NCBI GenBank assembly: GCA_028456385.1
Contig: JALNQF010000657.1
Span: forward strand, 1 to 17,694
Origin: Ophiosphaerella korrae
Lineage: Eukaryota > Ascomycota > Dothideomycetes > Pleosporales > Phaeosphaeriaceae
Direction: 5' to 3'
DNA length: 17,694 bases
Shown: positions 1 to 9,678 of the stretch, piece after piece
How positions within the stretch are numbered: position 1 is the stretch's first letter
Layout of the letters: every line of letters starts with the position of its first letter
Position numbers and translations under genes: made by a program
The notes under the pieces: model-generated
Told to the model about the DNA's origin: nothing
The model's database searches: none
What the model saw: the letters and a program-made list of their open reading frames with translations, nothing else

Positions 1-1508
1 TAGTACTTACTTAGATAGCTTTATCTACTATTTACTCTTTTTAGTTAATTATTAAAACTACTTTATTAAGTTATTTTACGTAAAGTCTACCTTATAGTAG
101 CTAATATTTAGTATCTTATTTACTAAAATATTTCCCTAAGTTATTAAGTAGCCTATAAGCGTCCTCTTATAACACCTAGTAAGCTAGTATATCTTTATAG
201 GCTTAAGGCTTACCTAGTAGTATATAGTATAGATAAGCCTAAAGATAATAACTCTAAGACTTTTAGCTATCTTTATAGCTTTACTAATAATCCTTTTTAC
301 TAGTAAGCTTATAGCTAGCGTCTCTAGGGTTATACTATACCTAAGAGTAAGTCTAATAATTCTTTACTTACTATTTTCTTTATAGTAGATAAGGCCTTTA
401 TTTATTAAGTTCTCTCTAGTTCTTCTTACCTTTTATCTCTTTTTAGTATTAGTAAACACTCTTAAAGCGCTTCTTTTAGTAGTTCTAGCTTACTTTTAAG
501 CTTTTATACTACTCTAAATTCTCTCTATTAACTACTAGCTTTTTAGGCCTTATAAGGTATACTCTTATACTTTTCTTACTCTACTAACCTAGAGTTAGAT
601 ATAAGTTACCTAAGTCTTAATAAGAGTTTAGGATATACTTATAGATACTTTATTAAGTTTTTTACTACTTTTACTCTTACTTCTAGCTACTATCTAGCTA
701 CTCTTTTAACTTCTCTTCTTTACGCTCTACTTTCTAGTAGTAGTATTCTTACTCTAGTCTATTCTTAATTTAATATAATAGGTTTAGGCTCTTCTACTTC
801 TCTTTTTAAAGGCTCTTAGTTTTTTATTTCTATATTCTTTCTACTTCTTTAGTATTCTCTTAGCTTTTTACTTTAAGATTTTTAGCTTTAGAATTAAGAT
901 TACTATTATACTTATTATCTAGGTAGTATTTACTTTTAGCTACCTAGGTTTAGTCTTAGAAGTCCTCTTACTACTTAAGCTTCTTCTTCTAGTTCTAAAG
1001 ATAGTAATTAGTAATAATAGGTAATATAGAGTTTTTCTTCTTAGTATCTAAGTACTAAGGCCTCTTTAGATATTTGTTTTTAGAGAAAATTAACTAAGTT
1101 CTTTTTTTCTTATTACTAATTCTTCTATTTACTTATAATACCTACTTATTCCTTCTCTTATTTAAAATTTTTAGCTAATCTTTAGCTAAAATTAATCTCT
1201 TTATTAGGTTCTTTTTATATAAAGAATTTAAAGTTAGCTAGATTAAATTTAGGCTTTTATACTAGGATTTAAACTAATTATAGCTAATAAGTTTATACTA
1301 GTAATAGTAAGTCCTATTTATATTATTCTTGTACTTACCTACTTTGCTTTCTAAATACTAGCTCTATTAGTACTAGTTTATCTAATACTCTTTTAGGTTA
1401 CTCTTTAGTATTAAGTAAAGCTTACTCTTTTTTTTATTTAACTATAAAATCTTTAGCTTTTAGCTCTAAATTTTCTAAGATATTTATTAGTTTCTACTAG
1501 CTTTACTA
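1..1508 (-). pseudogene. In-frame continuation of element 2 pol, unidentified C-terminal region
   Basis: I do not recognise this product. After the integrase C-terminal end near 1509, the minus-strand frame used by pol runs on to the window edge, about 500 codons. It is interrupted only by TAA/TAG, which under RIP usually stand for former CAA/CAG or TGG. Residues are rich in Lys, Glu, Arg and Leu around 700-1000 and at 1380-1480. Toward 1-400 the stops are so frequent that a Gln-rich helical segment is plausible. No zinc knuckle, protease, RT or chromodomain pattern is visible. It could be a C-terminal extension of the polyprotein, a second ORF, or 3' noncoding/LTR sequence that happens to share the frame. 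A competing minus-strand frame around 600-950 is Lys/Ser-rich, so the frame choice there is not certain. Confidence 0.4.
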
Positions 1509-2900
1509 GTAGAATTCTACTACTCTTACTCTTAGAGTATAGTTTCTAAACTTTATACTATCTAGGTTAGTAAGCTAGTACTATCTAGAGAGATATAACT
1601 AGATAACTTAATAAGGGCCCTTCTACTAAAGTTAGAGTTTCTACTATCTAGATTTATTCTAGTTACTAAATAAGTCTTAGATAAGTACTAATATTCTCTT
1701 AGGTATATCTTTTATACGTAATATCCTTTTAGTATTAAACTATTCTTTACTTTCTTCTCTTAGCCTAATTATATAATCTATAGCTTCTTAGAGTCTATTA
1801 TTATATTTATTAAACTACTAAGCTTATAATACTAAGAGTATAGTAGTATTATAAACTTCTAACTATAGGAGGGTTTACTATATAGGAACGTAGAGTTTAA
1901 TAGGTAGAACTTATTCCTAGCTATATATAAGGTATATTAGTATCTCTCTAGTACTACGTTTTACTATAACCTTATCTACTTATAGCGCGTAGAGTAAATT
2001 ATCTACTTAATTACTTTTAATCTTTTAGAAGGTAGCTACTAACTCTTTATAGCTTTTTTTAATTATTTCTTAGCTTTAAGAGTAATAAGTACTTCTAATA
2101 ACCCTTTAGGTACTATATAAGTAAGTAAAGTTAGTAACTAGTCCTTTATTTTCTAGTCTTCTATCTACTATTATTTTAAATAGTACTCTCTATTTTAAGA
2201 ATATATCTTGTTTTAGGAACTTTATAATAGCTTTTAACGTATTAACTCTAAGAGCTTTAGCTTCTACGTATAAGCTTATAAAGTCCTAATATATAATTAT
2301 ATATCTTTTACTTCTTTTACTATTAGGTATATAAACTATATCTAGTATAATCTATTTTTATAGGACTTTAGGTCTCTAATTTAGGTATAGCTCTTCCTTT
2401 ACTATCTAAGGTAAATAAAATTAATATTCTTAGTAAGATTTTACGTAGGTTTCTATATCTTTAAATATATTTAGCTAGAAATATTACGTCTAGATCTTTT
2501 ACTATATTCTTTCTTAGCCTTAGTATCTACTTTTATTGTATAGTGCTTTTAGAATCTCTAGCTACTTTTCTTTTTTATCTACTACTTTTTTTAGTAAGTA
2601 CTATTTAAAGCTCTTAGCTTATAAAAGTCTTTATATAACTTTATACTTTTATATATTTCTATAAAGCTTTTAAGTATCTATTTTACTTATTCTAGCTAGA
2701 GTTTATAGTATTACTAGCTATTTTGTAATATTACGTAGAAAAGGTGTTTCTAGAGTATCTAGTACGCTTAGGTCTATTTCTATCTTTAAGTATATAAATT
2801 CTAGGTCCTAAGGGCTTATTTATAGTAAGATAAAAGTTATAGACCCTAGATAGTAGTTTATAAATTCTTCTACGTCTTTTTTAAGCTCTTTTAGTAGCTA
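1509..2900 (-). pseudogene. pol: Element 2 integrase (zinc-binding, catalytic core and C-terminal domain), RIP-inactivated
   Basis: This is a retroviral-type integrase, which would join the element cDNA to chromosomal DNA. Read on the minus strand, the zinc-binding region ends near 2417-2456 with YVKSYQEY, where the two Tyr replace the Cys pair. The catalytic core follows: Asp at 2340-2342 in LDIVYIPNSK, then RYIIIY and VEAKALR. A second Asp lies at 2163-2165 in IVDRRLENKGLV. The expected Glu is Lys (AAA, about 2058-2060) within IIKKSYKELV, so the DDE triad is broken. VDNLLYAL and VLPIKLYVP mark the end of the core. The C-terminal domain shows KGPY near 1615 and TLRVRVVEFY at 1515-1545. The frame is the same as RT and RNase H. 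The lineage is distinct from elements 1 and 3, and no chromodomain is seen. Confidence 0.85.
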
Positions 2901-2919
2901 CTATCTTAGTAGCTCTAGT

Positions 2920-3051
2920 TATCTTAAGAGAGTATCTACTACTACGTTTTTTTTCCTAGCTACGTACTTTATATTAAATTCCTATATATTTAGAAAAGTA
3001 AGCTATCTTATAATTAGAGCTCCTAGAAAGTTACTAGTACTTTAATTAAGT
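2920..3051 (-). pseudogene. pol: Element 2 RNase H, C-terminal part (separated by element 1)
   Basis: This is the end of the RNase H domain of element 2 on the minus strand. Reading from the insertion point: LN*STSNFLGALIIR, then FNIKYVARKKNVVVDTLLR. These correspond to the Gypsy pattern LNxSxxDLPGALVTRW ... RHVxGxxNxxADALSR, with Gln/Trp to stop, His to Tyr and Ala to Val/Thr changes of RIP type. The upstream half lies at 10117-10350. With one copy of the target duplication removed, the join reads ILID*LN, which fits the expected LVxQLN and so confirms the interruption. It is not functional because of both stops and the insertion. Confidence 0.85.
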
Positions 3052-3056
3052 TAATC
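3052..3056. repeat. Target site duplication, left copy (TAATC)
   Basis: TAATC lies directly before the 5' LTR of element 1 and recurs at 10109-10113 directly after the 3' LTR. Five bases is normal for Ty3/Gypsy integrases. The match actually extends to 8 bases (TAATCTAT) because the LTR itself begins TAT and the target continues TAT, so the boundary has a 3-bp ambiguity. Confidence 0.85.
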
Positions 3057-3486
3057 TATTACAATAGTAACAAGAGAACTATAAATAGAACTAATTAGTC
3101 TTATAATAATAGACTTAGACTTATATAACTCTAAAGAATATAAACTTAATTAGGAAACTATATATAATTAGAATACCTAAAGTAATCTATAATCTATAGA
3201 CTCTTAGTATAGATAGATTATAGATTAGAGTAATCTATAATCTATTAGTCTTAGTAGATATAGATTAATAGATTACAACAAGTATATAGTTAGTAACAAT
3301 ACGTATTATTAGGATAGTATTAGTAATTTAATTATTAACTACAAGTAATAATACTAAGATAGTATTAAAATATCTTCTATTATTTATAGCTTATTACAGA
3401 TTACTATACAAACTTTTATTATTAACTTTTAATATACTAATACCTTTTAAGCTAAGAGGAAGTTAACCCTAGTAGTACTTATTATA
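3057..3486 (+). repeat. Element 1 5' LTR (430 bp)
   Basis: Direct repeat of 9679-10108, of identical length. It starts TATTACAATAG and ends TTATTATA; the other copy starts TATTATAATAG and ends CTATTACA. Canonical TG...CA ends are therefore expected, with TG changed to TA by RIP. It contains a strong inverted repeat at 3183-3227 and would have carried promoter and polyadenylation signals. No clear tRNA primer-binding site can be read after 3486 (CCTTACTAATTTAG), possibly because of mutation. Confidence 0.95.
3183..3245. repeat. Inverted and direct repeats inside the element 1 LTR
   Basis: TAATCTATAATCTAT (3183-3197) is followed by its exact reverse complement at 3213-3227 with a 15-base gap, then by a second direct copy at 3231-3245. 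A hairpin could form with either arm. The arrangement is kept in the 3' LTR (9805-9819, 9835-9849, 9853-9867) even though bases around it differ. Confidence 0.85.
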
Positions 3487-3545
3487 CCTTACTAATTTAG
3501 TTATTAAAAGAAGTAAAAGCGTAAGTAGTATATAGTCTAACTAAT

Positions 3546-4571
3546 ATAATAGTAGAAAGTTTAATAAAATAAATAACAAGTAAAGCCCCTAGAAGTAGCT
3601 ATAAATTAGATAGTACTATATAGGAAATAATTAAAGATCGTATTAATAAACTAATAGATAATAAAGAAGATATAAAGATAGTAATTAAAGCCTTAGAAAT
3701 ATAGAACAAAGAACTCTAAGACTATATAAAGTAAAATAAGGTATAAATTAAAGCTATTATAGAAGGTTAGAACTAAATAGAACTAATTACCTAATAACTA
3801 GAAACAAGTGCAACAAAGAAACTACTTAAGATACTTATTCTTAGAAAATTTAATAGAATATAAGAAGAACTAAGACCTTTTATAGTATTAGTATAACTCT
3901 AAATAGATATATAGGTACTACACTTTAATATAAAAGAAAAGAAAGTAATCTATATTAGAATATACCTTAAGAAGGATATAATAAAATAGTTTAAACCTTA
4001 CTAGATAGACTATATAACGTACGCTCTAATATACTAAAAGGATAAAACTAGAGTTATTTTTAGAAGTTATAAGTACTTTACTAAGTAAATAAGAGTAGTA
4101 TTTAGGGATATAGATATTACCTAATAAGCTAAAGAAAAACTTAAAAGACTTATATAATAAAAAAGTATACCTAAGTATATATTGTAGTTTAAATAACTAT
4201 TACAAAATATAGAATAGAATAAATCTATATTAATATTACAATTTAAACAAGGATTAAATAAAAAAATCTAATACGAGATAATTTATATAGAGAAACCTAG
4301 AATACTAGAAGCTCTAAAGTAATAGGTAATATAAATCGACGACAATCTCTAAGGATAGAAAAAGAACAAGTATTGTAGCTAATTTAGAAACTAAGATATT
4401 AGAGACCTAATAATCTTTAACGCAAATAAAGATAGGAAGAAAAAGAATAAAGACTTTAAGTACTTTAACTATAGTAAGAAAGGCTACTATATAAAAGATT
4501 ACTATTTATAGAAGAAAAACAATATAGTATATTATAAATATAAAAAACTAGGATACTTTATAAAAGACTAT
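3546..4571 (+). pseudogene. gag: Element 1 gag (capsid and nucleocapsid), RIP-inactivated
   Basis: This encodes the structural protein that would form the cytoplasmic virus-like particle and bind element RNA. The frame opens near 3546 (ATA, likely a former ATG; exact start unknown). Around 3860-4330 it shows a capsid-like region with LRPFIVLV, HFNIKEKKVIYI and Phe-rich segments resembling fungal gypsy gag. Two CCHC zinc knuckles follow: YFNYSKKGYYIKDY at 4461-4502 and YYKYKKLGYFIKDY at 4530-4571. Spacing fits C-x2-C-x4-H-x4-C, but every Cys and His is Tyr, the exact result of TGY to TAY and CAY to TAY. The same frame runs on without a visible gag stop other than RIP-type stops, so a fused gag-pol is likely. 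Confidence 0.88.
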
Positions 4572-5750
4572 AGAAGTAAGGACTATAAGAAAGATAAAGA
4601 AACTTAGTTAAAAATAACTAAGAAAAAGAAAGAAGTACTACAAGTATAGGCTAAACCTTAAGAAAAGGTAGCTAGGAGTAAAGAACTATAATATATAATA
4701 CTCTATTAGACCTTTTATTATAAAGATAACTACTATATATACTACTCTAGTAAAGAAGGAGTAAGATACTTCCTAAAACTAAGAAATAGAGTAGTAGTAA
4801 TAAAAGAAAGAATAAAAGTATAGCTAGAAGAAATAGTATATATAATAGACCTACTAATAGAAGACTTAGAAGGAGAAGAGCCCTAAACCCTATTAATCTA
4901 GGCTAAAAGACTAGTACTAGATAAAGAAACTACTATAGCTTCTTCTAAAAGACTATAAAAAAGTAAGAAATAGATTAGTATAAGAGGTATAGAGTATACC
5001 TAGCTAAAAATATATAGCTATAATAGCTATATAATAATAGAAATAGAAAAATAAAATAAAGAATAGAAGTTTGTTTAGATATATTTAATACTTATAAATA
5101 TAGAAGAAGCGTATAAAAAATAGAAAGAACGTAATCCTAGAGAAATAAAGTTTATACTATTTAAGGAATAGATAAAGTAATATATAGTTATAGTAAGAAG
5201 AATACTTATATAAGAAGAATAGTAATACTATATAAGAAAAATATAATAGATTAATAAAGCCTATATACTAAGAGTACTAGTAGTATACTATATCCTAATA
5301 ATAGATACGCCTAGAAAAGATAAATACTAAGAAGGGGATAATAAAATAATAGATCTAAAATATCTAGTATACTTTAAAGTATTATAGATATTATACCTAG
5401 ATAAGAATTATATAATATATAGGAACCTAAAAGTAAATAATAAAGTATAGCCTATAAGAAGAAGAGGCTATAACTATATAAGAGTAATCCTAGTAGAAGA
5501 TATCTAAGGATAGGAAATAATCCTAAAAGATAGATACCTAGTAGTAAAGCCTAAACTAAAACTATCTAAGAAATATATCTAAGGAGGACTATAGTACAAA
5601 TATACGTATAATAAATATCTAAAATATAAGGAATATAAACTTAGAATAGGGCTATAGCCCTAGAAAGATAGATAATTTATAAAAATACTAAAGTAAGAAA
5701 AGCTAGAAGGTATAAAAGGCCTATATATTATAAAAATAAGTATATACTAA
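4572..5750 (+). pseudogene. Element 1 in-frame spacer between gag knuckles and protease
   Basis: About 400 codons in the same frame as gag and pol lie between the second zinc knuckle and the protease box. I recognise no domain. The segment is rich in Lys, Glu, Ile and Tyr (for example IRGIEYT near 4980 and RNPREIKFILFKE near 5130-5170). Stops are TAA/TAG only, consistent with former Gln and Trp codons. In many Gypsy elements the protease follows the knuckle much more closely, so this is either an extended gag-protease linker or an extra domain. Element 3 has a gap of similar size (about 1.1 kb). Confidence 0.55.
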
Positions 5751-6060
5751 AAAAAGAAAGTATAATTAATAATTAATAGTAGAGCTATAAAGAACTTTAT
5801 ATTAAAGAAGTTTATAGAAATATAAGGAATAAAGTATACTATAAAGAAGTACTTCTAATAACTAAGTATAATTAAAGGAAAACTATTTTAGAAACTAATT
5901 AGGTTTAAGATAATTCTCTCTATACTTAAATTAAAATAGATAACAATTAAAAATATAGTTATAGATATAATAACAATTAATAATAAACAAGATATAATAC
6001 TAGGTATACTATAGTTATAGATAACTAACCTATATATTAATTAGAGAATAAGAGAAATTA
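5751..6060 (+). pseudogene. pol: Element 1 aspartic protease, RIP-inactivated
   Basis: This is a retropepsin-like protease that would cut the gag-pol polyprotein. The active-site box reads LIINSRAIKNFI, with Asn-Ser-Arg-Ala at 5775-5786 where the family has Asp-Ser/Thr-Gly-Ala. Both the catalytic Asp and the Gly are lost through G-to-A changes. KKFIEI follows, as expected after the box, and ILGI with L*ITNLYINW-like text near 6000-6050 fits the ILGxxWL...NPxxxW end of the domain. The frame is that of gag and RT. Confidence 0.8.
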
Positions 6061-6329
6061 GCTACTATAAAATAGCTTACTATAAAATAGATATATTAAA
6101 GGCTAATATAAGTATATATAAAGGAGAATTCCTAGAAGAATATAGAAAATAGAAAGAATAGCTTATAGAGCCTAAAGACTACCTTCTAGAATATTAGCTA
6201 TAGGACTTAGTAATAGAAATAGAAGAAAGAAAAAACGTAAGATAGAGCCTAGTCTACTAAAAAATAGAAGAAGAGTTACAAATTAAACAAATATTTATTT
6301 AAAATATAATAAAAAAAGAATAGATACAA

Positions 6330-7080
6330 GAATCTAAGTCTTTAGTAGTATATAGACTTATCTTTATAGATAAAAAAGGGATAAGTAATAAAAGACCTTA
6401 TATAGATTTTAAGAAAACTAATATAGTTATAAGTAAGAATTAATACCTCTTACTATAGATAGATATAATATAAGATAAACTACGAAGAGTAATAATCTTT
6501 ATAAAGTTAGATATCTAGAACGCTTACTATTAGATTAGAATTAAGAAAGGTAATAAATAGAAAATAGTATTCTAAATATAATAAAGACTATATAAGTACT
6601 TAGTTATACCTTTTAGACTAACAAATATACTAGCTATATTTTAAGAAAGAATTAATATAGTACTAAGAGAGTAGTTAGACGTATTTACGTTTATATACTT
6701 AGATAACATCCTTATATTCTTAGAAATAGAGAAAGAATACGTGTAATATATATATAAAGTACTAGAGAAGCTAGCTAAAAATAAACTATTTTTTAAAATA
6801 AGAAAATATAAGTTCTATATAAAGGAAATAGATTTCCTAGAGTTTATTATAGAACTAGGAAAAATTAAGATTAACTTAGGAAAGATTAAGTTAATTAATA
6901 AATAGCTAATACTAAGAAACCTAAAGGAGGTATAATAATTCTATAGACTAGTAGACTTTTATAGAAAATTAATAGTAAGATAGTCTAAAGATATAGAACT
7001 AATAACAAGACTTATAAAGAAAGATATACTATTTAAATAGACTAAGGAATACAATAAAGTATTTAATAAAATTAAAAAAA
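6330..7080 (+). pseudogene. pol: Element 1 reverse transcriptase, RIP-inactivated
   Basis: This would copy element RNA into cDNA inside the particle. In order: DKKGISNKRPYIDFKKTN near 6367-6420 (family: K.DG..R.CVDYR.LN), KLDI*NAYY with the first catalytic Asp at 6510-6512, IPFRLTNILAIF* near 6608-6640 (family: MPFGLTNAPATFQ), and YLDNILIF at 6696-6719. The last is the YxDD box with its second Asp changed to Asn (AAC). FLEFII and F*RLVDFYRKLI-like text mark the connection region. There are many TAA/TAG stops. Assignment is certain at domain level. Confidence 0.93.
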
Positions 7081-7109
7081 AGTTTGTAGAGAACCTAGTT
7101 ATTAGAATA

Positions 7110-7506
7110 TATAACCTAGACCTACTAGTAATAGTAAAAACAGACGTATCTAATTTAGTTTATAGAATAGTACTAATATAAGAAGACCTAGAAACTAATA
7201 AAGAATACTTAGTTAAATACTTCTCTAAGAAAATAAAGCTAGTAGAGCTTAACTACTTAATCTACAATAAAGAGATACTAGTAATCTATAAAGTATTTAA
7301 ATAATAGAGAATATACTTATAGAGAGTAAAGTACTAAATAAAGGTCTATATAGACTATAAGAATCTTATAAGATTTATAACAAATAAAGAACTATTATAA
7401 TACTATATAAGATAGTAGGAATTCTTATTAATATTTAACTTAGAAATTATATATATAAAAGGGAAAGATAACTAATTTATAGATACTTTAAGTAAAAGAC
7501 TAGACT
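7110..7506 (+). pseudogene. pol: Element 1 RNase H, RIP-inactivated
   Basis: This would degrade the RNA strand of the RNA-DNA hybrid. VKTDVSN has its first Asp at 7143-7145, where the family has ETDASD. Next come VLI*EDLETNKEYLVKYFSKK, ELNYLIYNKEILVIYK and YIDYKNLIRFITNKEL, and finally IIYIKGKDN*FIDTLSKRLDL ending near 7506. This matches the Gypsy RNase H order, including the catalytic Asp in TDHKNL (here IDYKNL, with His to Tyr) and the D.LSR end. It shares the frame of RT and integrase. Confidence 0.92.
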
Positions 7507-7689
7507 TATAGAAAGAAGTAAGCGTAACTAGTATAATTCTAGTTAAGAACAAAGAAGGATATCTAGTCCTAAATATACTTAAAATAGCTATAATACTTAA
7601 AAGAAAGAGTAGCAAGCTAGATAAATAGATTTAGAAAGTAACGTAAAAAATATCTAAAGAAATAAAGAAACTAGAAATCTAAGATAGAC

Positions 7690-8720
7690 TTATATAAGCC
7701 TATAGAAGAATATATATTCTAAAAAAGATCTAGAGAGAATTTATATAGTAATTCTATAAATTACTAGTATATAGTTACTAAGGTATTAAAAAAATATTAG
7801 ATAGAATACTATAGAACTACTATATCCTAAAAGTAAGATAACTAGTAATAAAAATACTAAGAGACTATATAGAATACTAAAAAAATAAGTATAGTAGATA
7901 TATACTATATAAGATACTATAACTAGTAGAAGTACTAGAATAACTATAAGAAGTTATTATAATAGACTTTATTATAAAGTTACTAAAGTCTAGAGACTTA
8001 ATATTAGGAGTTAAGTATAATAGAATCTTAATAATAGTAGATAAACTTATAAAGTACTTATACTTTAGACTATATAAAGAGAAAAGTAGGATAGAGGTTA
8101 CTATATACTAGGTTCTAGGAACTATAATTAGTTAATATAGACTACTAGATAAGATTATTATAGATAGAGATATAAGATTTATATTAAAACTATAGAGAAT
8201 AATAATAGCGTAATTAGGAATTAAATATATAATATCTATAGTATATTATCTATAAATAGATAGATAATTAGAATAAATAAATTAAATAGTAGAATAGTAC
8301 TTAAAATACTACCTTAACTATAACTAAAACAATTAGGTATAGCTACTACTTATAGTATAGCTAGTATACAATAGTATAAAGAATATAGTAATAAGAGTAT
8401 TACTTTTTTTTATAAACTATAGATTTAACTCTAACGTATATAGAATACTAAGATTATAAATATCTTAGTTTCTAAGAGGAGAAAACTTTACTAATAAACT
8501 TAGAGATATATATAATTAACTAAGATAAGACGTAGAATTCCTATATAATTAAATAGCTAAGTACTATAATAAAAAATATAAAAAAGGACCCTAATTTAGA
8601 GAGAGAGAAAAAGTATAGTTAGTACGAAAAAATATTAAAAGTAAATAACTTAGTTTAAAACTAGACTATATTAAGATAAGACTATATAAAGTAGAAAAAG
8701 AAGTTACGCTAGTTATATTT
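7690..8720 (+). pseudogene. pol: Element 1 integrase, RIP-inactivated
   Basis: This would insert the cDNA into the chromosome. The zinc-binding region shows former HHCC ligands as Tyr (YSY*GIKKIL near 7770; YIEY at 7866-7877 for C-x2-C). The core has Asp at 7965-7967 (IIIDFI), Asp at 8163-8165 (IDRDIRF; family SDRDPRF) and Glu at 8271-8273, after YYL*IDR*LE (family YHPQTDGQTE). The second Asp and the Glu are separated by exactly 35 codons, the DDx35E spacing. LLLIV*LVYN (family LLPxAQFAYN) and KVEKEVTLVIFKLKLL near 8685-8735 mark the C-terminal part. The catalytic triad survives, but stops break the frame repeatedly. Confidence 0.94.
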
Positions 8721-8746
8721 AAACTAAAGCTACTAAATAAATAAAG

Positions 8747-9005
8747 ATATACCTAATATTCTATATAGTACTATTTAAGATAGTACTATAAAATATAGAA
8801 CTACTAGTATATAAAGTAGATATGTATAGAGAATAAGAGGAATAAGAAGTTAAGAAAATCTTAGTATACTAGTTCTATAATAGTAGGAACTACTACTTAG
8901 TAAAATAGATAGGTATAGACAAGAAAAGGTAACTATAAGAAGAAATATAGAAACTAGAAGAAAACCTTAACTACTTTAAGAAACTAGAGGACTTCTAAAG
9001 TTAAA
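8747..9005 (+). pseudogene. pol: Element 1 chromodomain at the pol C-terminus
   Basis: Chromodomains at the end of chromoviral integrases bind modified histone tails and steer insertion into heterochromatin. After IYLIFYIVLF (8747 onward, family IHPVFHVSLL), the frame shows EVKKILV, then NYYLVK*IGI at 8888-8917 and KLEENLNYFKKLEDF ending near 8996. This fits the chromodomain core YLVKWxGY...W EPxxNL. These parts are in the frame starting at 2 mod 3, whereas everything up to about 8745 is in frame 0, so a small indel lies near 8740-8747. The Trp of VKW is TAG. Confidence 0.85.
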
Positions 9006-9664
9006 ACCTTCTAGAATACCTAGAGGTAAACTAAGAGAACTAATATTATTACTATTAGATAGAGAGGTAGTAAGAATATATAATATAGGACTTACTACAA
9101 TAATATTAAACGCTATATCTAAGTCTAGCTTAGCTTCTAGAGCTACTAACTACTTAGCTAATTTCTTATTATTTAGCGCCTTTATCTTATAAAGATAAAA
9201 GAGACAAGCTTAATTCTTTACTAGCTTACTCTACGCAAGCTCCTAGATCTACTTACGCTTAGCTTTAGCCTCTACAATTTAAGATAGTAATTTCTCTTAA
9301 GTTTAGTTAATAGCTCTCTCTATTATTATTAAGCCTAAACGTAAGAATAAGTATAATAAACGTATACTTAGAAAGAGAAATACTAAATATATTATAAGAA
9401 CTACGTATATTTATATAAATATATACCTTATAAGCTCTACTATTATTTGTAAAAATAATATAAAGAAGAAACTTAGGATTTAACTTTAGAGAAGTATAAT
9501 AAGAATAAAGAAATATCTTAATACTATTACGTAATATATAATTAGTAAGAAGATAGTAATAATATATAGATAAAATAACTATAAAGAGTAATAAAGAACT
9601 ATAGATTAATAAAGAAAGTAGATTAATAACCTTAGCTCTAGGATAGATAAACAAAAGACTACTT
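9006..9664. other. Element 1 3' tail between pol and polypurine tract, no gene recognised
   Basis: This is about 650 bases between the chromodomain and the 3' LTR. The plus strand has a Lys/Arg-rich stretch in another frame around 9328-9480 (KPKRKNKYNKR), and on the minus strand an open stretch of 115 codons (9307-9654) with a TTG start. Neither resembles a known family. The minus-strand stretch is best seen as the chance antisense of a Lys/Arg-rich, stop-poor segment. It may be 3' untranslated sequence or a decayed accessory ORF. Confidence 0.5.
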
Positions 9665-9678
9665 AGAGAAAGAGATAG
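9665..9678 (+). promoter_or_regulatory. Element 1 polypurine tract
   Basis: AGAGAAAGAGATAG ends exactly where the 3' LTR begins (TATTATAATAG at 9679). This is the position and composition of the plus-strand DNA primer of LTR retrotransposons. The minus strand beside the left LTR of element 3 has a very similar junction (AAGAAAAGAAGATAG then TATTATAATA). Confidence 0.85.

Larger units (their letters stand above)
1..3056 (-). mobile_element. Element 2, downstream segment (RIP-degraded Ty3/Gypsy retrotransposon)
   Basis: This is the 3' part of an old minus-strand Ty3/Gypsy element whose other visible part is 10114-11033. It holds the end of RNase H, the integrase, and an in-frame continuation to the left edge. 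Codons keep one frame (highest base of each codon at 2 mod 3) at every landmark tested from 3050 down to 5, with many TAA/TAG stops but no net indel. The break at 3056/10114 is the insertion of element 1. Removing 3057-10113 (7057 bp, not a multiple of 3) joins the two parts in frame. No LTR of this element can be identified, because the partner LTR would lie outside the window. Confidence 0.85.

Noticed and set aside
3052..3059. Eight-base target duplication TAATCTAT, which would be unusual for a Gypsy element
   Set aside because: The inner three bases (TAT) are also the first bases of the LTR, shared with the 3' LTR start at 9679. A normal 5-bp duplication explains the match.
3546..8745. 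Use of a nonstandard genetic code with TAA/TAG read as Gln, since stops fall at Gln positions
   Set aside because: Cys, His, Trp and Met codons are altered as well, and active-site Asp residues are lost. These are all explained by CpA-to-TpA mutation on both strands, not by codon reassignment.
8822..8824. One of the few ATG triplets as a possible start of a small gene
   Set aside because: It falls within the decayed pol C-terminus of element 1, and in-frame stops follow quickly.
9307..9654. Open stretch of 115 codons on the minus strand, hydrophobic and Leu/Tyr-rich, suggesting a small membrane protein
   Set aside because: It starts with TTG, lies inside the element 1 tail and is antisense to a Lys/Arg-rich plus-strand stretch, which naturally gives hydrophobic stop-poor antisense. 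There is no signal or domain I recognise. Chance ORF is the simplest reading.
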